Assembly: GCF_001431485.1 (NCBI RefSeq)
Contig: NZ_LDJM01000027.1
Location: forward strand, 18,481-82,480
DNA: 64,000 bases
Direction of reading: 5' to 3'
DNA from: Stenotrophomonas ginsengisoli
GTDB lineage: Bacteria; Pseudomonadota; Gammaproteobacteria; Xanthomonadales; Xanthomonadaceae
Shown here: piece by piece, positions 17,638 to 27,031 of the stretch
Layout: every line of letters begins with the position of its first letter
Position numbering within the stretch: the first letter of the stretch is position 1
Made by a program: the position numbers and the translations under genes
The notes under the pieces: model-generated
Told to the model about the DNA's origin: nothing
Databases searched by the model: none
What the model saw: only the letters and a program-made list of their open reading frames with translations

Positions 17638-18791
17638 GCGGCCTCCCGGCGCGGCCAGCAGGCCAGCAGACGTTCGATCAGGAAGAGCGCGGCGATCAGC
17701 ACGGCCAGCAGCGGTGCCAGCGGCTGCGGTGTGGGCGCAAACAGCGAGGCCGCGCCGGTGAGCGGCGCATGGTCGGCGGCATCGGCCCGGGCGGCGGTCA
17801 CTGCCGGTTGGAGTGCGGCCAGCAGGCGGGCAGGGAAATCGGCCTCCAGCACACGCGGCACGGCGGCCGGGGTGAGCGGGGCGGCAAGAACCCAGCGGCC
17901 ATCGGCGGCGCGGGCCAGCAGCGGGGCGCCCTGGCCGTTGTCCAGCAGGGCAGGTGTGTCGGCATCGATGGCAGCGGCCACCAGCACGCGGCCACCGTTG
18001 GCGGTGTGCGATTGCGCGGCTTCCGGCAGTGGGGCATCGGCGAGCCAGACCAGCAGGGTGTCGCTATCGAGGCTGGGCAGCGGCGCGGTGAGCGGGGCGA
18101 TGTCGGCGTTGCTGCCGGCTGCGTCATCGGCCTGCCAGGCCGCGGCCAAGGCCTGCCACACGCGCAGGCTGGCGCGCTGGGCTTCGCTGTCGTCATGGCG
18201 CAGCACCAGGCGCGGTGCGGCGGCGGTGCGGCCGGCATCGGTTTCGGCATCGGTTGCCGGCGTGGCGTCGGGGGCGGCCTGCACCTGCCAGTCCACTGCG
18301 CGGGAGAGTTGCGGTTTTTGCCCGTCAGTCCCATCGAGCATTGGACCGACAAAAACCTGCAGGGACGCGCCCGGCGGCAACTGGGCATCGAGCTGGCGCA
18401 GCAGCGAGCTGATGGGCTGGTCGGCTGGCGACACGGGCGTGTCGGCGGCAATGGTGGGGAAGCCCTCGGCCAGCCAGACATCACGCAGACCTTCCACCGG
18501 TGCCGGTGCGGGCAGCTGCGGCGAGACCGCACGGACGCGTTGGTTGTCCGGGCCGGCCTGGCGCACCGGTTCGGCCAGCAGCAGCGCCAGTACGGCGAGC
18601 AGCAGCAGGCGCAGCAGCAACAGCAGCCATTGGCGCAGCCGCCATTGCCGTTGCGGGCGGGCCACATCGCCGAGCCAGCGCAGGGCGGCAAAGGGCACCG
18701 TCTCGGTGGGCGGGCGGCGGACCAGGTGGACCAGCAGCGGCAGCGCCAGGGCGAACAGGCCGAACAGGCCTGCCGGCAGCAGGAAGCTCAT
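17634..18791 (-). CDS. BatA-type membrane protein (aerotolerance regulator N-terminal domain)
   Basis: A 385-residue inner-membrane protein. The N-terminus LLPAGLFGLFALALPLLVHL with RRPPTETVPFAALRWL is the signature of the BatA/aerotolerance N-terminal domain (PF07584-type), followed by a second membrane segment of poly-Leu (residues about 55-80). A central periplasmic domain and a C-terminal membrane helix (LAPLLAVLIAALFLIERLLACW) follow. BatA proteins work with MoxR AAA+ ATPases and DUF58 proteins in envelope stress or protein maturation. The start overlaps the DUF58 stop by ATGA, and its own stop overlaps the next start by ATGA. The longer start (MRPGRPAM) is less likely because of this coupling. 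Confidence 0.87.
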   Translation of the reverse strand: MSFLLPAGLFGLFALALPLLVHLVRRPPTETVPFAALRWLGDVARPQRQWRLRQWLLLLLRLLLLAVLALLLAEPVRQAGPDNQRVRAVSPQLPAPAPVEGLRDVWLAEGFPTIAADTPVSPADQPISSLLRQLDAQLPPGASLQVFVGPMLDGTDGQKPQLSRAVDWQVQAAPDATPATDAETDAGRTAAAPRLVLRHDDSEAQRASLRVWQALAAAWQADDAAGSNADIAPLTAPLPSLDSDTLLVWLADAPLPEAAQSHTANGGRVLVAAAIDADTPALLDNGQGAPLLARAADGRWVLAAPLTPAAVPRVLEADFPARLLAALQPAVTAARADAADHAPLTGAASLFAPTPQPLAPLLAVLIAALFLIERLLACWPRREAA

Positions 18792-19687
18792 CGCTGGCCT
18801 CCCTGGGCGCACAGGCGCGCCAGCAGGGCGGTGACCGGCGCATCGGTATGGCCGGTGGCCACATGCACCCCGGCGGCGTGCAGGCGGCCGTGCAGGGCGT
18901 CCTGGGCCGCAGTGAAGCGCTGCAGGTAGCCGGCACGCAGGGCCGGGCCGTGGCCGGGCAGCTCAAGGCCGGTTTCCGGATCGACAAAGCGGTGGCCGGC
19001 GGCAAACGGGAAGTCGCGCTCCTCGGCGGTGAGCAGCTGGGCCAGCCAGGTATCGCGGCCGCTGGCCGACAGCCGCATCAGGGCACTGCTCAGGGCGTCT
19101 TCGAACCCATCGCTGATGGCAATCAGCAGGTCCTCACGGCCGATGCGGGCATACAGCGGGCCAAGCACGTCGCTGTCGGGCCAGCTGCCCTGCGGGGTGA
19201 TGCGTGCCAACTGCAGGGCCAGGGCATCGCGCTGGCGCAGGGCGCTGGTGGCCGGCAACAGCTGCAAGCCGCCCGGGCCGACCACTGCCAGGCCGAGGTT
19301 GTCGCCCTGGGCAATGGCCAGCTCGGTGATGCAGGCGGCCAGTTGGCAGGCCGCATCCCAGCGCCGCCATGCCGGCGTGGCGCGGTCGGCCTGGGCCATC
19401 GAGGCGCTGGCGTCGAGCAGCAGCCAGATGGTCAACGGGGCCTCGCGCTCGCTCTGGCGCACGAACAGCTTTCCGGCGCGGGCGTAGAGCTTCCAGTCCA
19501 CCCGGCGTGGTTCGTCGCCGGGCTGGTAGCCGCGGTACTGCGAAAACTCCAGCCCCTCGCCCTGCTGGCGGCTGGCATGCAGGCCAAGGCCACGCACGCC
19601 ACGGCCGCGCCGTGGGCGCAGGCTCAGGCCGCGCAGGCCGGCACGCAGGCTGGCCGGCAGCGGAAACAGCGGGGTGGGGGTGCTCAT
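18788..19687 (-). CDS. DUF58 domain protein (VWA-like)
   Basis: A 299-residue cytoplasmic protein. The DUF58 signature is complete: EFSQYRGYQPGDEPRRVDWK (47-66), LYARAGKLFVRQSE, and a VWA-type metal-site motif LLLDASASM (90-97). DUF58 proteins are encoded directly after MoxR AAA+ ATPases and are thought to act as their adaptor or substrate receptor; that is family knowledge, not visible here. It begins 3 bp after the MoxR stop and overlaps the BatA start, so expression is tightly coupled. Confidence 0.92.
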   Translation of the reverse strand: MSTPTPLFPLPASLRAGLRGLSLRPRRGRGVRGLGLHASRQQGEGLEFSQYRGYQPGDEPRRVDWKLYARAGKLFVRQSEREAPLTIWLLLDASASMAQADRATPAWRRWDAACQLAACITELAIAQGDNLGLAVVGPGGLQLLPATSALRQRDALALQLARITPQGSWPDSDVLGPLYARIGREDLLIAISDGFEDALSSALMRLSASGRDTWLAQLLTAEERDFPFAAGHRFVDPETGLELPGHGPALRAGYLQRFTAAQDALHGRLHAAGVHVATGHTDAPVTALLARLCAQGGQR

Positions 19688-19690
19688 GGC

Positions 19691-20683
<993 letters not shown>

Positions 20684-20700
20684 GGGGGCACCGGGTTGGA

Positions 20701-21396
20701 TCAATGGGTGAGGGCGTACATCACGATGTTGACGCCGAACTTGGTGATGTCTTCGGCCAGGAAGCGTTTGTTGCGCCAGTCAAAGTCCCACTCACAGCCG
20801 TAATCCTTGTTGCTGTAGAGCAGGCCCAGCCGGTTGTTGAAGGTGATGCCCTTCAGATAATCGTGGACCAGGTCATCACCCCAGCCGTTGAGCTCGAAGG
20901 CGGTGGCCGGCGGGCCGTCGGGAAACTCGAAGAAGCTGCGGTACAGCGCATGGTTGTTGGGCAGTTTCTTCAGCGCGTTTGCACCGAAGATCTGCGCCAT
21001 CTGGCGCTCGAAGGAGGTGGCAAACAGGCCGTCGATGTCATGGTTGCAGTCATCGACAAAAATGAAACCGCCACTGCGCAGGTAGCGCTCGAAATTGGTC
21101 CGTTCGGCCGGGTTGAAATCCACCAGCTTGTGGCCGGCCAGATAGCAGAACGGCGCGCGCAGCATGGCCGGGTCACTCAGCGCGACCACATGCTCGTTGG
21201 GGTCCACCCGCAGCGTGGTGTAGTCGATCAGCGAGGTGATGATGTTGGACGGCATGCGCGCATCCACATCCCAATCGCCGCTGTCGTACTTGAGCCGGGT
21301 GAAGTGGAAGTCGTAGCGCGCGCTGGCACCTGCACGGGGCAGGGCCAGCGCGGCCGAAGCCGCCGCGAGAACGGTGAGGAAATCGCGGCGGTTCAC
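20701..21396 (-). CDS. DUF4159 domain protein with Tat-like signal peptide
   Basis: A 231-residue protein. The GTG start (21396) gives NRRDFLTVLAAASAALALPRAGA, a twin-arginine type signal with RRDFL followed by a hydrophobic core. A DUF4159 domain follows (FTRLKYDSGDWDVDARMP, ITSLIDYTTL, YLRSGGFIFVDDCNHDIDG, and FFEFPDGPP), a flavodoxin-like or glutamine-amidotransferase-like fold. In many bacteria DUF4159 is fused to the BatA N-terminal domain; here it stands alone and is apparently exported. Upstream ATGs would add a tail encoded by the repeat-containing spacer and are rejected. It follows the TldE-like gene after 132 bp containing an inverted repeat. Confidence 0.85.
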   Translation of the reverse strand: MNRRDFLTVLAAASAALALPRAGASARYDFHFTRLKYDSGDWDVDARMPSNIITSLIDYTTLRVDPNEHVVALSDPAMLRAPFCYLAGHKLVDFNPAERTNFERYLRSGGFIFVDDCNHDIDGLFATSFERQMAQIFGANALKKLPNNHALYRSFFEFPDGPPATAFELNGWGDDLVHDYLKGITFNNRLGLLYSNKDYGCEWDFDWRNKRFLAEDITKFGVNIVMYALTH

Positions 21397-21407
21397 GGGC
21401 GCAGTGC

Positions 21408-21504
21408 GTGAGCAACGAGGGAAGAGGAGTGAGCAACGAGAGGAAGCGGCAGCGTTGCTGCACATGGAGTGCGTGCCTGCTGCTCTTTCTCGTTTCTCAC
21501 TCCT
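21408..21504. repeat. Inverted and direct repeat cluster between the TldE-like and DUF4159 genes
   Basis: GTGAGCAACGAG occurs twice in direct orientation (21408-21419, 21429-21440). The segment AGGAGTGAGCAACGAGA (21425-21441) pairs with TCTCGTTTCTCACTCCT (21488-21504) with one mismatch over 17 bp and a 46-base loop, and degenerate CTCACT units continue to about 21525. This is the only real gap within the operon. It could be an mRNA-processing or attenuation structure, or a member of a dispersed intergenic repeat family. Confidence 0.6.
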
Positions 21505-21528
21505 CGCTTCATCACTCACTTCTCGCTC

Positions 21529-22863
21529 TTACACCGCGTCGGAGAGCGAGGTAAAGGTGAAGTCGCGCAGCTTCATCGGCGGGATCACCATCACGTAGCG
21601 CGATTCGTCACCGGCCACGCGTACCGGCTTGCCCAGTTCGTCGATGTTGTTGAGCATGATCACCGGCGATTCGTTGAAGCGGAAATTCTTCACCGGGTGC
21701 TTGATCTGGCCGTTCTCGATGTAGAAGGTGCCGTCGCGGGTCAGGCCGGTGAGCAGCACGGTCTGCGGGTCGACCATGCGGATGTACCAGGTGCGGGTTA
21801 CCAGGATGCCGCGCTGGGTGGAGCGCACCAGTTCGGCGGTGGACTTGGTGCCGCCGCTCATGATCAGGTTGCCCGGGCGGGCCACCGCCTCCTTGCCCTG
21901 CTGCTGCGCCCAGTAGCGCGAATACAGCATGTTGGCGACACGGCCATCCTTGATGATGTCCATCTTCTGCCGCGGCATGCCTTCGCCGTCCCACGGCAGC
22001 ACCGGTGCATCGGCGTGCCACGGATCGGCCACCATGTTGACCTGCGGGTCGTAGACCAGCTCGCCGAGCTTGTTGCCGCCGCCGCGCTTGGACAGGAAGC
22101 TGCGGCCTTCATCGGCGCTGCGTGCGTCGAAGAAGTTCATCATGAAGCTCACCAGGCCGGCGGCCGCGGCCGGCTCCAGGATCACCGTGTACTTGCCCGG
22201 TTCCAGGGCCTTGGCCTCGGCCGAATCCAGCGCCTTTTGCTTGGCGATCTCGATGTCATCGCCGGCATCGAACTGGTTGGCGTGCTGCAGGTTGCGGCCG
22301 ACCCAGCCCGAACCGCGGCCGTCTTCGGTGCGCACGGTGCAGGTGTAGTTGAAGTTGGTCTGGCGCTGGTAGGCGAAGTTGCCGTTGGAGTTGGCGGTGG
22401 CGGTGAAGCCGCGGCCGTCATCCAGGAAGCCGGCGGCGATCAGGCCGTTGCCACGGCACGGGGTGATCGAATCGGCGGCCACCTGGGCGCGGTATTCCGG
22501 GTCGATCGCTGCGGTGCTTTCGCTCCAGGTATCCGACGGCGTGTACTGCTGCTTGCCGATGGCCGGCAAAAACTCCGGGTTTTCCGGGGCCAGGCGGGCC
22601 AGGTCCTCGGCGCGGCGCACCACGCGTTCCAGCGAGGCGTCGTCGAACTCGTTGATCGAGGCGCTGCCGACGCGCTTGCCGAAGGCCACCTGCACCATCA
22701 GTGAGGTATTTTCGACCACGCCACTGGTGGAGACGTTGTTCAGGGCAAAGCGGATGTTGCCGTCGATGCTGCCTTCCAGGGTGGCGCTGCACTCATCGGC
22801 GGTGGACAGGGCAATGACCTTGTCCAGGATGGCCTTGGCCTGTTGTTCGGTGTAGATGCTCAT
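21529..22863 (-). CDS. TldD/PmbA family protein, TldE-like
   Basis: A 444-residue member of the TldD/PmbA family without the HExxxH metal motif, so it corresponds to the TldE/PmbA-type partner rather than the catalytic TldD subunit. Conserved parts include NTSLMVQVAFGKRVGSASIN (about 54-73), ALEPGKYTVILEPAAAAGLV, the RSFLSKRGG region and the C-terminal MLNNIDELGKPVRVAGDES. E. coli TldD and TldE form a heteromeric zinc protease that degrades unfolded peptides and matures microcin B17. No signal peptide is visible, in contrast to the two TldD-like neighbours. It begins 21 bp after the upstream TldD-like stop. Confidence 0.9.
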   Translation of the reverse strand: MSIYTEQQAKAILDKVIALSTADECSATLEGSIDGNIRFALNNVSTSGVVENTSLMVQVAFGKRVGSASINEFDDASLERVVRRAEDLARLAPENPEFLPAIGKQQYTPSDTWSESTAAIDPEYRAQVAADSITPCRGNGLIAAGFLDDGRGFTATANSNGNFAYQRQTNFNYTCTVRTEDGRGSGWVGRNLQHANQFDAGDDIEIAKQKALDSAEAKALEPGKYTVILEPAAAAGLVSFMMNFFDARSADEGRSFLSKRGGGNKLGELVYDPQVNMVADPWHADAPVLPWDGEGMPRQKMDIIKDGRVANMLYSRYWAQQQGKEAVARPGNLIMSGGTKSTAELVRSTQRGILVTRTWYIRMVDPQTVLLTGLTRDGTFYIENGQIKHPVKNFRFNESPVIMLNNIDELGKPVRVAGDESRYVMVIPPMKLRDFTFTSLSDAV

Positions 22864-22884
22864 GGGTGTTGGGCTCCAGGCCGA

Positions 22885-24519
22885 TCAGCCGAGGCTGCGG
22901 GCAGTGTTGATGACGTTGATGCCGTTGAAGCGGGCCGTGGACGAACCGTGCGAGACCGCCGAGACCTGGCCCGGCTGGCCCTTGCCGTCGAAGAACGAAC
23001 CGCCCAGGCGGTAGTCGCGCTCGTCGGCCACGGCGCTGCAGGCGTTCCAGAATTCCGGGGTGCGGATCTGGTAGGCCACGTCCTCGAGCATGCCGGTGAC
23101 CTTGCCGTCCTTGATCTCGTAGAACAGCTGGCCGCCGAACTGGGCGTTGTAGCGCTGCTGGTCGATGGAGAACGAACCATCGCCGATGATGTAGATGCCG
23201 TTTTCCACGTCCTTGACCAGATCGGCCACGCTCAGCGGGCTCTTGCCCGGGGCCATGGAAACGTTGGCCATGCGCTGGAACTGCACCGAGGACCACGAGT
23301 CGGCATAGCAGCAGCCGTCCGATTCGGTCTTGCCCAGGATGTGGGCCTGGTCGCGGATGGTCTGGTAGTCCACCAGCTTGCCGTCGGTGATCAGGTCCCA
23401 GCGCTTGGTGGCCACGCCTTCATCGTCGTAGGCCACCGCACCGAGCGAGCCGGGCTGGGTCTTGTCGGCAAACATGGTGACCTTGTCGCTGCCGTACTGG
23501 AAACGCTGCTCGCGCTTGTCCAGGGTGGCAAAGCTGGTGCCGGCGTAGTTGGCCTCGTAGCCGAGCACACGGTCCAGCTCCAGCGGGTGGCCGACCGCTT
23601 CGTGGATGGTCAGCCAGGTGTGCGAGGGGTCCAGCACCAGGTCGTACTTGCCCGGCTTGACCGAGGGTGCACGCAGCTTGGCCTGGGCATGGCGGGCGGC
23701 GGCAATGGCGTCCTCGACCATGTCGTAGGAGTTGCCATAGACGGTGTCGCCGGTGGGCAGCACGGTCTTGCCGGCGGCATTGCCGTCCAGGTATTCCCAG
23801 CCCAGGCCCATCGGCGAGGACAGCCCGCCACGGGTGCGGAACTTGCCGGTTTCCTTGTTGATCGCGGTGATCGTCATCGGTGCCCAGATGCGGTGCACGT
23901 CCTGGTCGATGTAGGAGCCGTCGGTGGAGGCGAAGTACTTCTGCTCGTTGATCGCAAACACCTGCGAGTTGACGAAGCTGGCACCGGCGGCGATGGCCGC
24001 GGCGTTGACGCTGAGCAGCAGCTCGACCTTGTCCTTGACCGGCACGGCCATGGCATTGGTCTTGATCGGGGTGGCCCAGCGCACTTCGCCCACGCCCGGG
24101 GCGGCGGCCAGGCGCACCGGCTCGGTCTGGATCTTCGCGTTGGCACGGGCAATGGCCGCCGCCTGCTGGGCGGCCTTGGCCACGCCATCGGCATTGAGCT
24201 GGTTGGTGGCGGCAAAGCCCCAGGCGCCGTTGACGATCACGCGGATGCCCACGCCGGTGGATTCACCGTTGACCACGTTCTGCACCTTGTCCTCGCGGGT
24301 GACGATGAACTGGCGCAGGTAGCGGCCGATACGCACGTCGCAGTAGCTGGCACCGGCACTGGTGGCGGCCTGCAGGGCGACATCGGCCAGACGCTTCTTC
24401 AGCGCCGGGTCGATCTGTTCGATCAGTTGCTCGGCGGCAATCGCCTTGCCGAAGTAGGCCGGCAGCACCAGGCCACCGGCAGTCAGCCCGGACAGGGCAA
24501 GGAAATCACGTCGTTGCAA
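22885..24519 (-). CDS. TldD-like metalloprotease with Tat signal, copy 1
   Basis: A 544-residue exported TldD-type protease. It opens with a twin-arginine signal (MQRRDFLALSGLTAGGLVLP, cleavage near residue 29). The metal-binding helix motif HEAVGHPLELDRVLGYEAN (His306, Glu307, His311) is intact. The C-terminal stretch GSFFDGKGQPGQVSAVSHG occupies the place where, from memory of E. coli TldD, a metal-ligand Cys lies; no Cys is seen at that spot. E. coli TldD is cytoplasmic, so a Tat-exported version suggests a periplasmic or surface substrate. A close paralogue is encoded directly upstream, and the TldE-like gene directly downstream. Confidence 0.92.
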   Translation of the reverse strand: MQRRDFLALSGLTAGGLVLPAYFGKAIAAEQLIEQIDPALKKRLADVALQAATSAGASYCDVRIGRYLRQFIVTREDKVQNVVNGESTGVGIRVIVNGAWGFAATNQLNADGVAKAAQQAAAIARANAKIQTEPVRLAAAPGVGEVRWATPIKTNAMAVPVKDKVELLLSVNAAAIAAGASFVNSQVFAINEQKYFASTDGSYIDQDVHRIWAPMTITAINKETGKFRTRGGLSSPMGLGWEYLDGNAAGKTVLPTGDTVYGNSYDMVEDAIAAARHAQAKLRAPSVKPGKYDLVLDPSHTWLTIHEAVGHPLELDRVLGYEANYAGTSFATLDKREQRFQYGSDKVTMFADKTQPGSLGAVAYDDEGVATKRWDLITDGKLVDYQTIRDQAHILGKTESDGCCYADSWSSVQFQRMANVSMAPGKSPLSVADLVKDVENGIYIIGDGSFSIDQQRYNAQFGGQLFYEIKDGKVTGMLEDVAYQIRTPEFWNACSAVADERDYRLGGSFFDGKGQPGQVSAVSHGSSTARFNGINVINTARSLG

Positions 24520-24643
24520 GGCGGCTCTCCAACTCGAAGGAAACTACGGGCGGGGATGGCAGCAACGTGGCGCGCACGTTGACCGTCGATTCTTGCGATG
24601 CGGTGAAACCCGCGTCAAATGACTTTCGACACGGTTGGTCTGC

Positions 24644-26272
24644 TTATCCCAGGTTGCGCGCGGTGTTGATCACCGCCATGCCGTCAAAGCGGGCGGTGGC
24701 CGAACCATGGGACACCGCCGAGACCTGCGAAGGCTGGCCCTTGCCGTCGAAGAACGAACCGCCGAGGCGGAAATCGCGCTGGTCGCAGATCGCCGAGCAG
24801 GCATTCCAGAACTCCGGGGTGCGGATCTGGTAGGCCGCATCCTCGACCAGGCCGGTGATTTCACCGTTCTTGATCTGGTACACCAGCTGCGCGCCGAACT
24901 GGGCGTTGTAGCGCTGCTGGTCAATCGAATACGAACCACGGCCATGGAAGTACAGGCCGTTTTCGACTCTGGAAATCAGCTGGGCCGGGGTCAGCTCGGC
25001 CTTGCCGGCGGCCAGGGAGACATTGGCCATGCGCTGGAACTGCACGCTCTTCCACGAATCGGCATAGCTGCAGCCGTGCGAGGCGTTTTCGCCGAGGATG
25101 TGCACCTCGTCGCGGGTGGCCATGTAGTTGACCAGCTTGCCATCGCGCACCAGGTCCCAACGCTTGGTCTGCACGCCCTCGTCGTCATATCCCACTGCAC
25201 CGAGCGAGCCGCTGACGGTGCGGTCGGCGAAGAAGTTGACGATGTCGCTGCCCCACTGGAAGCCGGCATCGCGCTTGTCCAGGGTGGCAAAGCTGGTGCC
25301 GGCGTAGTTGGCCTCGTAGCCGAGCACGCGGTCCAGCTCCAGCGGATGGCCGACGTTTTCGTGGATGGTCAAAAACAGGTTGGAGGGGTCGATCACCAGG
25401 TCGTACTTGCCCGGCTTCACCGACGGGGCGCGCAGCTTTTCCTGCGCCTGCCGCGCTGCCGCAACCGCATCCTGCACCGGGTTGTAGCGGCGGTCATAGG
25501 CCAGCACGCCGCCGGGCAGCACGATCTCGTCACCGGCCTGGCCGGTCAGGTATTCCCAGCCCATGCCCATCGGTGCGGACAGGCCGGCACGGGTGCGGAA
25601 CTTGCCGCTTTCCTTGTCCACCGCAGTCACGGTGAAGGGCAGCCAGATGCGGTGCACGTCCTGGTCCACATAGGAACCATCGCTGGAGGCGAAATACTTC
25701 TGTTCGTTGATCACAAACAGCTGCGAGTTGATGAAGCTGGCGCCGGCGCCCAACGCCGCGCTGTTGAGCTCCATCAGCAGGGCCAGCTTTTCTTCCAGCG
25801 GCACCGCCATCGCATTGCGTTGCAGTGAGGTGGCCCAGCTCACCTCGCCCAGGGCCGGGGTCGGTGCCAGCTGCACCGGCGCCTGGCGCAGGCGTGCATT
25901 GGCCCGTGCAATCGCCGCGGCCTGGCGCACCGCGGCGGCCACCGCATCGCTGCGCTGGTCGGCGGTGGCGGCAAAGCCCCAGGCCCCATCGACGATGACG
26001 CGGATGCCGATACCGGCCGACTCACCGTGGACGATGTCCTGCACCTTGTGCTCGCGGGTCATCAGCGCCTGGTTGAGGTAGCGGCCGATGCGCACATCGC
26101 AGTAACTGGCCTTGCTCTCGCGCGCGGCCTGCAGGGCAACATCGGCCAGCTGGCGGCGGCGTGCGGTGTCTACCGGCTGCAGCAAACGCTGCGCGGCGGC
26201 GACATGGGCCGGGCTGATCGCCAGTGCGGTCAGGCCCAGGCCAGCGGCGGTGAGGAACTGACGACGTTGCAT
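24644..26272 (-). CDS. TldD-like metalloprotease with Tat signal, copy 2 (first gene of the operon)
   Basis: A 542-residue paralogue of the neighbouring TldD-like protein. Twin-arginine signal MQRRQFLTAAGLGLTALAIS; metal motif HENVGHPLELDRVLGYEAN (His304, Glu305, His309). The two copies share long identical blocks (DVRIGRYL, RAPSVKPGKYDLV, LDRVLGYEANYAGTSF, WNACSA and the C-terminal ARF/INTARNLG end), indicating a tandem duplication. As in copy 1, no Cys is present in the GSFFDGKGQPSQVSAVSHG segment. The ATG at 26272 is preferred over 26302 because the Tat motif starts there. A 99-bp spacer separates it from the divergent DUF938 gene and must hold the operon promoter. Confidence 0.92.
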   Translation of the reverse strand: MQRRQFLTAAGLGLTALAISPAHVAAAQRLLQPVDTARRRQLADVALQAARESKASYCDVRIGRYLNQALMTREHKVQDIVHGESAGIGIRVIVDGAWGFAATADQRSDAVAAAVRQAAAIARANARLRQAPVQLAPTPALGEVSWATSLQRNAMAVPLEEKLALLMELNSAALGAGASFINSQLFVINEQKYFASSDGSYVDQDVHRIWLPFTVTAVDKESGKFRTRAGLSAPMGMGWEYLTGQAGDEIVLPGGVLAYDRRYNPVQDAVAAARQAQEKLRAPSVKPGKYDLVIDPSNLFLTIHENVGHPLELDRVLGYEANYAGTSFATLDKRDAGFQWGSDIVNFFADRTVSGSLGAVGYDDEGVQTKRWDLVRDGKLVNYMATRDEVHILGENASHGCSYADSWKSVQFQRMANVSLAAGKAELTPAQLISRVENGLYFHGRGSYSIDQQRYNAQFGAQLVYQIKNGEITGLVEDAAYQIRTPEFWNACSAICDQRDFRLGGSFFDGKGQPSQVSAVSHGSATARFDGMAVINTARNLG

Positions 26273-26371
26273 CTGTAACGACTCCGGCGCGGTGTGAATC
26301 ACCGACTTTCCACAGCGGAGGGGTATGCCGACAAGTGACCATGGTCATGTGCGCACTGGCAGACTGTGCGC

Positions 26372-26992
26372 ATGGACACCAAACCTTTCGCGCAATCCTG
26401 CCAGCGCAACCGCGATCCGATCCTGGCCGTGCTGCAGCCCTTGTTGGCCGGCCGCCGCCAGGTGCTGGAGATCGGCAGTGGTACCGGCCAGCATGCGGTG
26501 CATTTCGCCGCGGCCATGCCGCAGCTGGTCTGGCAATGCAGTGACCATGCCGATCATCTGCCGGGCATGCGCCTGTGGCTGGACGAGGCAGCCTTGCCCA
26601 ACACGCCACCACCGATCGCCTTGCAGGCTGTGCCCGGACATGGCCTGCAACCGGCATTGGCGGCAGGCCTGTTCGATGCAGTGTTCACCGCCAATACCCT
26701 GCACATCATGGGTTGGGAGGCGGTATGTGCCTTGCTCGATGGTGTGGCCGCATTGCTGCCGCAAGGCGGGGTATTTGCGGCCTACGGCCCGTTCAAACGC
26801 GATGGCCGGTTCACCAGTGACAGCAACCGTGACTTCGATGCCTGGCTGAAGGCGCGCGATGCGGCCTCGGGCATCCGTGACCGTGAGGCCATTGATGCGC
26901 AGGCCGCTGCCCATGGCCTGCAGCGTGTGCACAGCCATCAGCTGCCGGCCAACAACGAGCTGCTGGTCTGGCAGCGCGGCGCAGGCAGCTGA
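26372..26992 (+). CDS. DUF938 SAM-dependent methyltransferase-like protein
   Basis: A 206-residue cytoplasmic protein of the DUF938 family. The SAM-binding loop is visible as VLEIGSGTGQHAVHFA (about 32-47), with the acidic strand end replaced by CSDHADHL and the motif FDAVFTANTLHIMGWE. The family is predicted to be methyltransferases; substrate unknown. The ATG (MDTKPFAQSC) is chosen over an in-frame GTG two codons earlier. Divergent from the TldD operon and followed 40 bp later by the second M61 peptidase gene. Confidence 0.9.
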   Translation: MDTKPFAQSCQRNRDPILAVLQPLLAGRRQVLEIGSGTGQHAVHFAAAMPQLVWQCSDHADHLPGMRLWLDEAALPNTPPPIALQAVPGHGLQPALAAGLFDAVFTANTLHIMGWEAVCALLDGVAALLPQGGVFAAYGPFKRDGRFTSDSNRDFDAWLKARDAASGIRDREAIDAQAAAHGLQRVHSHQLPANNELLVWQRGAGS

Positions 26993-27031
26993 CAACGCGC
27001 TAGCATCGGCACATCTTCACGGAGGTGGTCG

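Noticed and set aside
15607..18834. A + strand open frame of more than 1,000 codons
   Set aside because: It lies opposite the DUF4175-like and BatA-type genes, and its translation is composition-driven (Gln/Gly/Arg/Ala-rich) without recognisable domains.
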